A stretch of 64,000 bases of DNA from Budorcas taxicolor. Its lineage: Eukaryota; Chordata; Mammalia; Artiodactyla; Bovidae. The position numbers and the translations under genes are program-made. The stretch is taken from positions 178,243,170 through 178,307,169 of the forward strand of contig NC_068910.1 of assembly GCF_023091745.1 (NCBI RefSeq), given 5' to 3'. Every line of letters begins with the position of its first letter. The stretch's first letter is position 1. The notes below the pieces were generated by a model, which saw only the letters and a list, made by a program, of their open reading frames with translations, did not search any database and had not been told where the DNA came from. This document shows, piece after piece, positions 58,353-64,000 of this stretch.

Positions 58353-60390
58353 TATAATGACAATTTTATTTTCTAACCACAAGACATTTTTGCTATGGCG
58401 AAAATCTTCCTCTTCATCTCTCATTCCCTGTAGTCCAGTGAGCTGACCTTCCCTGGTACTCCAGCCTCTACAGGTCTCATGAGTTTTTGGTTGGGTTTAA
58501 GGGCTCATGAACTAAGTCTAGCTATTAAGTGCTTCCCATCCCATTAGCTATGGTGACTGGCTCAGCAAGAACCAGCAATCTTGGTTGATCCAGATGTACA
58601 CAACCTGGGACTTTGTGTTACTGCTGGGAGGTGCCAGCTCTCCCTTTCTGCCAAACTATAAGCCTGGGACCTACCATCTGAAGAGTGATTGCCTGGAAGC
58701 AGTTGGTTCAGAGGAAATGGGAATAAAAGATAACTAGAGAGAGACCAAGCCCCGATGGCAATATCTGCACCCTTGTTTGCAGCCAAGGTGATCCCTTAGA
58801 CATGTTGAATTGGATTCTTGGAACTTTGGAATGAAATGGTCTTCTTCAGTAAACATACTTAAAATCTGAAAAGAATATAAGCAAATGCTGTGTACATAAT
58901 TTTATTTCATATACCAAAACCATACTTCTAAGTGCTTATCATAAATACTTTATTTCCTACAAAATAACTTCCCCAAAGGAGGTGGAAGGATTTACAAAAC
59001 TAGAAATAGTCCAATAGGATTTCTTTAGATAATTTTTTGTAGAAACTCTTGAGACTGTCCATTTCTAATCATCAGGGAGTTGCATGTCTTCTCTAGAACT
59101 ATTTTATCTCTGATTTTAACTGTACTTTATACATCTGTATCACATGTATATAACCCACAATTCTGCAGCTGTTGATTTGGGCAGTGGCAATATTTAAATG
59201 TCTCTATAAAAATGTAGATACTATGAAAGATTTTTTATTTTTTATTATCTTTTTACTATGAAAGATTTTTGTCAAAATAAGTTTATAATAGATTCACAGA
59301 AATATCTACACAGATTAACATTGCACATTTTAATATGCCTGGCTGAACTGCAACGTCCTGCGCATCACTGAAGAAATAAAAAGAAAACCAGCCCCTTCTG
59401 GGTGTTTCAAAATGCTTGATAGTTTTAAGCCAGCTTCATTTTATTCAAGCAAAAATGTTGGCTGTAGGCATGAACTTGATAACATTTTTTTCAAGACTTA
59501 GGAAACCGTAGAGAAATCAGCATTGCAACACTGCATATTTTGCTTCATAAACAAAGACACATATATACAAGATACAATATTTTATAAGCCTAATCGCTGT
59601 GAAAACTTATAATATTTTTAAAAGTAACATTAAATAAACACTAGGTACACTCTTAGAATCTTTTTAGGATAATCCTAACTAAATGTATCAGAAACACATC
59701 TGGACTTCTTTTAATAAAGATTAAGGATAAAAGAAGAAAAAACTGCATTTAAGAAAGTTAAATATAGAATAAAGCTTTGGAAAAATTCCAACTTCTTAAC
59801 TATGATTGTCTTAAAGATGTTCAATCAGATATTTGCTACCCTAAGTTAAAGTGGCTATAATACCTTGTCTGTATACATGATTTTCTGAGTCAAATATCAA
59901 TATATATGATAGTCTACAAGTAATTTCCAAGATGGAAGATTCTGGAATCACACAAACATATTTTAAGTTAATTCAAAAAAGTCGAATAAATTACTGATTT
60001 AATCAAGACTTGCAGTAACTTTAACCATGTAATTGCAAGAAGCTGAAATGTACTCAAAATAATCTTCAATGGAAGAGTTTAACAGCACATTAAACCCAGC
60101 TGAAGATAAGATTATAGATCTGGAAAATCAGAGTAAAGTATCCTGAATACAGCACAGGGAAGAGATAGCAATGATGTTGTGAAACTGAGGAGAGATTATA
60201 GATTGAGAAGATCTAGTATACATTTAAGCAGAACTTAAGAGGAAAATGTAAGGCAGACAAGATATTTGAAAATGTAATACCTGAGGGTATTCTAGAATCA
60301 AAAGGTTCAAAAAGACCAATAAGTTCTAAGCAATATTAAAAAAGAAGTTATATACTAAGAATGTTTAGTGAAATTTCAAAACAGAGTTTA
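58353..60390. other. Unassigned; possible old repeat at 58500-58800
   Basis: The part at about 58540-58760 (ctgctgggaggtgccagc, actataagcctgggacc) has the feel of an old mammalian interspersed repeat, but I cannot name it. The rest is AT-rich with no signal. Confidence 0.45.
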
Positions 60391-60400
60391 AAAGTGGCCT

Positions 60401-60559
60401 TTTGTGCTTAGTTGCTCACTCGTGAATAGCTCTTTGCAACCCCATGGAATATAAATCACCAGGCTCCTCTGTCCGTCGGGATTCTCCAGGCAAGAATACT
60501 GGAGTGGATTGCCATGCCCTCCTCCAGGAGATCTTTCCAACCCACAGATTGAACCAAGG
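60401..60559 (-). mobile_element. Bov-tA SINE, antisense, 5'-truncated, TSD present
   Basis: It reads from tail (gcttagttgctcactcgtg) to 'ccacagattgaacc', lacking the outer part of the tRNA-like head. The flank aaagtggcct (60391-60400) / aaggtggcct (60560-60569) matches at 9 of 10. Confidence 0.93.
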
Positions 60560-60670
60560 AAGGTGGCCTGAGGAAAGGGTATCATATATCTGATTACTTT
60601 GAAGATATCTATGTCATATGATCATCCAGCCAAGGATCAGATACTTTCTAAATTCCAAGACTGACCATTT

Positions 60671-60881
60671 ATTCCCTGGTGGTTCAGATGGTAAAGAATC
60701 TGCCTGCAATGCAGAAGATGGGATTCAGTCCCCGGGTTAAGAATATCCACTGGAGAAGAGAATGGCAGCCCACTCCAGTATTCTTACCTGGAGAATCTCA
60801 TGGACAGAGGAGCCCAGTGGTATAGTCCATGGGGTCACAAACAGTTGGACACAACTGAGCGACTAAGACTTTCACTTTCAC
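60671..60881 (+). mobile_element. Bov-tA SINE
   Basis: The head 'ccctggtggttcagatggt' precedes the tail ending 'gactaagactttcactttca'. Its B box has decayed (gattcagtccc). Confidence 0.94.
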
Positions 60882-61436
60882 TATTAATACTGTGGGGTAA
60901 CATAGACCAAGAATACCTTCCTTCATGAGGTAATATGTTAGATGTGTGAAGATTAATCACTTTCCCACCGTAAATTTTTTTTCATTTCAGATTGTTCAAT
61001 CATCTAACAAATGGCCTAGCTTTAAGGGTTTGCATCAATCTGTCATTGTCTTTAGGCTCAATATTCTATATATGTCTTTTCAGCTCCCAGAACACTAACT
61101 TCTCAGCAAGATCTTATTAGGAACAGGGTACAGGGGGTGATCACTTTTGCACTTACCACTTTACACCACCTTGAAAGGTCAGCAGTTTTGTGGTAACCAC
61201 TTAACACTTGGGATTCAAATTTAGGTCACAGAAGTTTAAACATAATGAGTGCTTTCCACAAATGTTACAAAGTCATTCCTTCTGGCCTTTAGAGTTCCCT
61301 TTGGGGACACAATGGAAACTAAATTAATCTCTGTTAACTGTCATTTTGTTATATTTAATCTTGATTAACATAAACCACTTTGGGTTTTTGTCCCCTGTAA
61401 TGAATTGAATGATATTTTCCACACAGGATCTAAAGA
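60882..61436. other. Unassigned
   Basis: No coding, RNA or repeat signal is seen. Confidence 0.5.
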
Positions 61437-61444
61437 ATATAGCT

Positions 61445-63068
61445 CAGTTCAGTTCAGTTCAGTCGCTCAGTCGTGTCCGACTCTTTGAGACCCCATGAAT
61501 CGCAGCACGCCAGGCCTCCCTGTCCATCACCAACTCCCAGAGTTCACTCAAACTCACACCCATAGAGTCAGTGATGCTATCCAGCCATCTCATCCTCTGT
61601 CATCCCCTTCTCCTCCTGCCCCCAATCCCTCCCAGCATCAGGGTCTTTTCCAATGAGTCAACTCTTCACATGAGGTGGCCAAAGTACTGGAGTTTCAGCT
61701 TTAGAACCATTCCTTCCAAAGAAATCCCAGGACTGATCTCCTTCAGAATGGACTGGTTGGATCTCCTTGCAGTCCAAGGGACTCTCAAGAGTCTTCTCCA
61801 ACACCACAGTTCAAAAGCATCAATTCTTTGGCACTCAGCTTTCTTCACATCCAACTCTCACATCCATACATGACTACTGGAAAAACCATAGCCTTGACTG
61901 GACGGACCTTAGTCGGCAAAGTAATGTCTCTGCTTTTGAATATGCTCTCTAGGTTGGTCATAACTTTTCTTCCAAGGAGTAAGTGTCTTTTAATTTCATG
62001 GCTGCAATCACCATCTGCAGTGATTTTGGAGCCCAGAAAAATAAAGTCTGACACTATTTCCACTGTTTCCTCATCTATTTCCCTTGAAGTGATGGGACCA
62101 GATGCCACGATCTTCGTTTTCTGAATGTTGAGCTTTAAGCCAACTTTTTCACTCTCCTCTTTCACTTTCATCAAGAGGCTTTTGAGTTCCTCTTCACTTT
62201 CTGCCATAAGGGTGGTGTCATCTGCATATCTGAGGTTATTGATATTTCTCCCGGCAATCTTGATTCCAGCTTGTGTTTCTTCCAGTCCAGCGTTTCTCAT
62301 GATGTACTCTGCATAGAAGTTGAATAAGCAGGGTGACAAAATACAGCCTTGACGGACTCCTTTTCCTATTTGGAACCAGTCTTTTGTTCCATGTCCAGTT
62401 CTAACTGTTGCTTCCTGACCTGCATACAGATTTCTCAAGAGGCAGGTCAGGTGGTCTGGTATTCCCATCTCTCAGAATTTTCCACAGTTTATTGTGATCC
62501 ACACAGTCAAAGGCTTTGGCATAGTCCATAAAGCAGAAATAGATGTTTTTCTGGAATTTTCTTGCTTTTTCCATGATCCAGTGGATGTTGGCAATTTGAT
62601 CTCTGGTTCCTCTGCCTTTTCTAAAACCAGCTTGAACATCAGGGAGTTCACGGTTCACGTATTGCTGAAGCCTGGCTTGGAGAATTTTGAGCATGACTTT
62701 ACTAGCATGTGAGATGAGTGCAATTGTGCGGTAGTTTGAACATTCTTTGGCATTGCCTTTCTCTGGGATTGGAATGAAAACTGACCTTTTCCAATCTTGT
62801 GGCCACTGCTGAGTTTTCCAAATTTGCTGGCACATTGAGTGCAGCATTTTCACAGCATCATCTTTCAGGATTTGAAACAGCTCAGCTGGAATTCCATCAC
62901 CTCTACTAGCTTTGTTCATATAGTTCTTCTGTGTATTCTTGCAACCTCTTCTTAATATTTTCTGCTTCTGTTAGGTCCATACCATTTCTGTCCTTTATTG
63001 TGCCTGTCTTTGCATGAAATGTTCCCTTGGTATCTCTAATTTTCTTGAAGAGCTCTCTAGTCTTTCTC
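61445..63068 (-). mobile_element. BovB LINE, 1.6-kb antisense fragment
   Basis: It runs from the reversed ACTGA tail back through C-terminal, YADD, motif A and fingers. It is 5'-truncated near 'gctctctagtctttctc'. Near 62919 about 105 bases present in the 12463-14313 copy are missing. A short duplication, atatagct, at 61437-61444 and 63069-63076 marks the ends. Confidence 0.95.
61845..62919 (-). pseudogene. BovB reverse transcriptase, longest frames in the window
   Basis: The frame at 62401-62919 (172 codons) carries fingers (FIPIPEKGN, CSNYRTIALISHASK), FRKGRGTRDQIANIHWI and motif A (FMDYAKAFDCVDHNK). The frame at 61845-62468 (207 codons) carries motif B (QGCILSPCLFNFYAEYIM), catalytic YADD (NINNLRYADDTTLM) and the C-terminal start. 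A 2-base loss near 62470 shifts between them, and the C-terminus is broken before 61845. The RT core residues are present but split. Confidence 0.93.
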
Positions 63069-63076
63069 ATATAGCT

Positions 63077-63871
63077 TAGTACTCAGCATATACATATTAT
63101 TACTGATTAAATCTGTGATCCTGTCACTCTGCCAGTTGATTTTCATAATGCCATTTCACTACCATGTATGATAAGTAATAACTTTATACATGTGGAAAGT
63201 GGAGCTTGGGATGACTAAGAATATACCCAGTAAAAGGTAGACCTAGATTGACAGTCATCACCACACCTCTTCTAACATATCTTCTGTCATCCCACTTCTT
63301 TGCTATTCCTCTCAGTTTTGCAGTGAATTTATTTGATAACAAAGAGTTTAATCCTTGTCCAAGTTATTACTTTTGCAATTCCCCAAATTAACATCAAGAC
63401 CCATGTTATTTAGACCCTATCCTAACTTCTTCCATTTTGTTACTATATATTACAATAAATCCTTCCAGGTCTAAACATGACATTCTGCTATATGAAGGGA
63501 TGGCTTCATGTAAAGCATAGCTGAATTATTTCACCATGTTCTTGCTGATAACTAATAACATTAAAAATCTCTAGGATTTAGGTCTTGTTGATAGTTGAAG
63601 TTTACTCTTCTCTAGGATCCTTTGAAAACTTCTGTAATCCCACAACACTGTCAACTGAAACAAAGTTTAAAGCAGTATATTATACAAAAATGATACATCT
63701 CAGTCTCTTAAAGCAGCTAGTGAAGACAGTATATGTAAATTAACCAAGGGAATACAGGATTTTCAAAATCAGTGTTTTTAATATGTAGCAAACCTTGACC
63801 TATAAAAATGATCAATTGAATTATTACTTCATCTTAATTAGGATGGTTTAATAATTAATAAATCAGAGAGT
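63077..63871. other. Unassigned; weak MIR-like words near 63160-63260
   Basis: No exon is seen. 'gtggaaagtggagcttggg' could be a worn MIR, but it is too diverged to call. Confidence 0.4.
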
Positions 63872-64000
63872 GGGCTTCTCTAGTGGCTCAGATTGTAAAG
63901 AATCTGCCTGCAATGCAGGAGACCTGGATTCAGTTCCTAAGTCAGGAAGATCCCCTAGAGAAGGGAATGGCTACCCACTCCAGTATTCTTACTTGGAGAA
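63872..64000 (+). mobile_element. Bov-tA SINE, cut by window end
   Basis: The head 'gggcttctctagtggctcag' and 'gcaatgcaggagacctgg' continue into the tail up to the last base. The 3' end lies outside the window. Confidence 0.95.

Overview
The window looks like nuclear DNA from a ruminant, almost certainly a bovid. It is dense in BovB (an RTE-clade LINE) and in tRNA-Glu-headed Bov-tA SINEs, and the two share a 3' tail. It also holds a ruminant mariner remnant, a LINE-1 whose 3' end looks bovine, and a bovid-type endogenous retrovirus LTR. Species and chromosome cannot be fixed from the sequence. I see no functional protein-coding gene, exon, tRNA, rRNA or CRISPR. Every open frame that resembles a known protein belongs to a decayed retrotransposon, so the segment is intergenic or deeply intronic.

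Layout. 1-8.3 kb: AT-rich sequence with almost no recognisable repeats. 8.3-14.3 kb: a dense block with BovB 3' ends, an old L2, a BovB copy carrying two SINEs and a poly-T insertion, a tRNA-head-only SINE, a 5'-inverted LINE-1, and a 1.85-kb antisense BovB. 14.3-21 kb: old L1M pieces, MIR, a mariner remnant and unassigned sequence. 21.3-24.7 kb: BovB and SINE insertions, including two BovB copies facing each other as a ~600-bp inverted repeat. 25-28 kb: mostly unassigned, with two very short BovB ends. 28.6-36.6 kb: an old antisense LINE-1 split by a nearly complete but 5'-inverted BovB, a second BovB and a SINE. 37-48 kb: more BovB and SINE copies, MER5A and Tigger DNA transposons, L1M and L2 ends, and a SINE with three tRNA-like heads. 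48-57 kb: scattered SINEs over L2, MIR and unassigned sequence. 57.4-58.4 kb: a solo ERV LTR split by a SINE. 58-64 kb: quiet sequence, then SINEs, a 1.6-kb antisense BovB with long RT frames, and a SINE cut by the window end.

The functional theme is one parasite-host pair. BovB supplied the reverse transcriptase and Bov-tA SINEs use its 3' tail, so both leave short target-site duplications (TSDs). I located many of these TSDs directly, and they fix element boundaries to the base. I did not find an undescribed gene system. The most useful observations are structural: inverted (twin-primed-like) BovB and LINE-1 insertions, a trimeric SINE, a head-only SINE, a homopolymer-only insertion with a TSD, and an antisense open frame that recurs across BovB copies.
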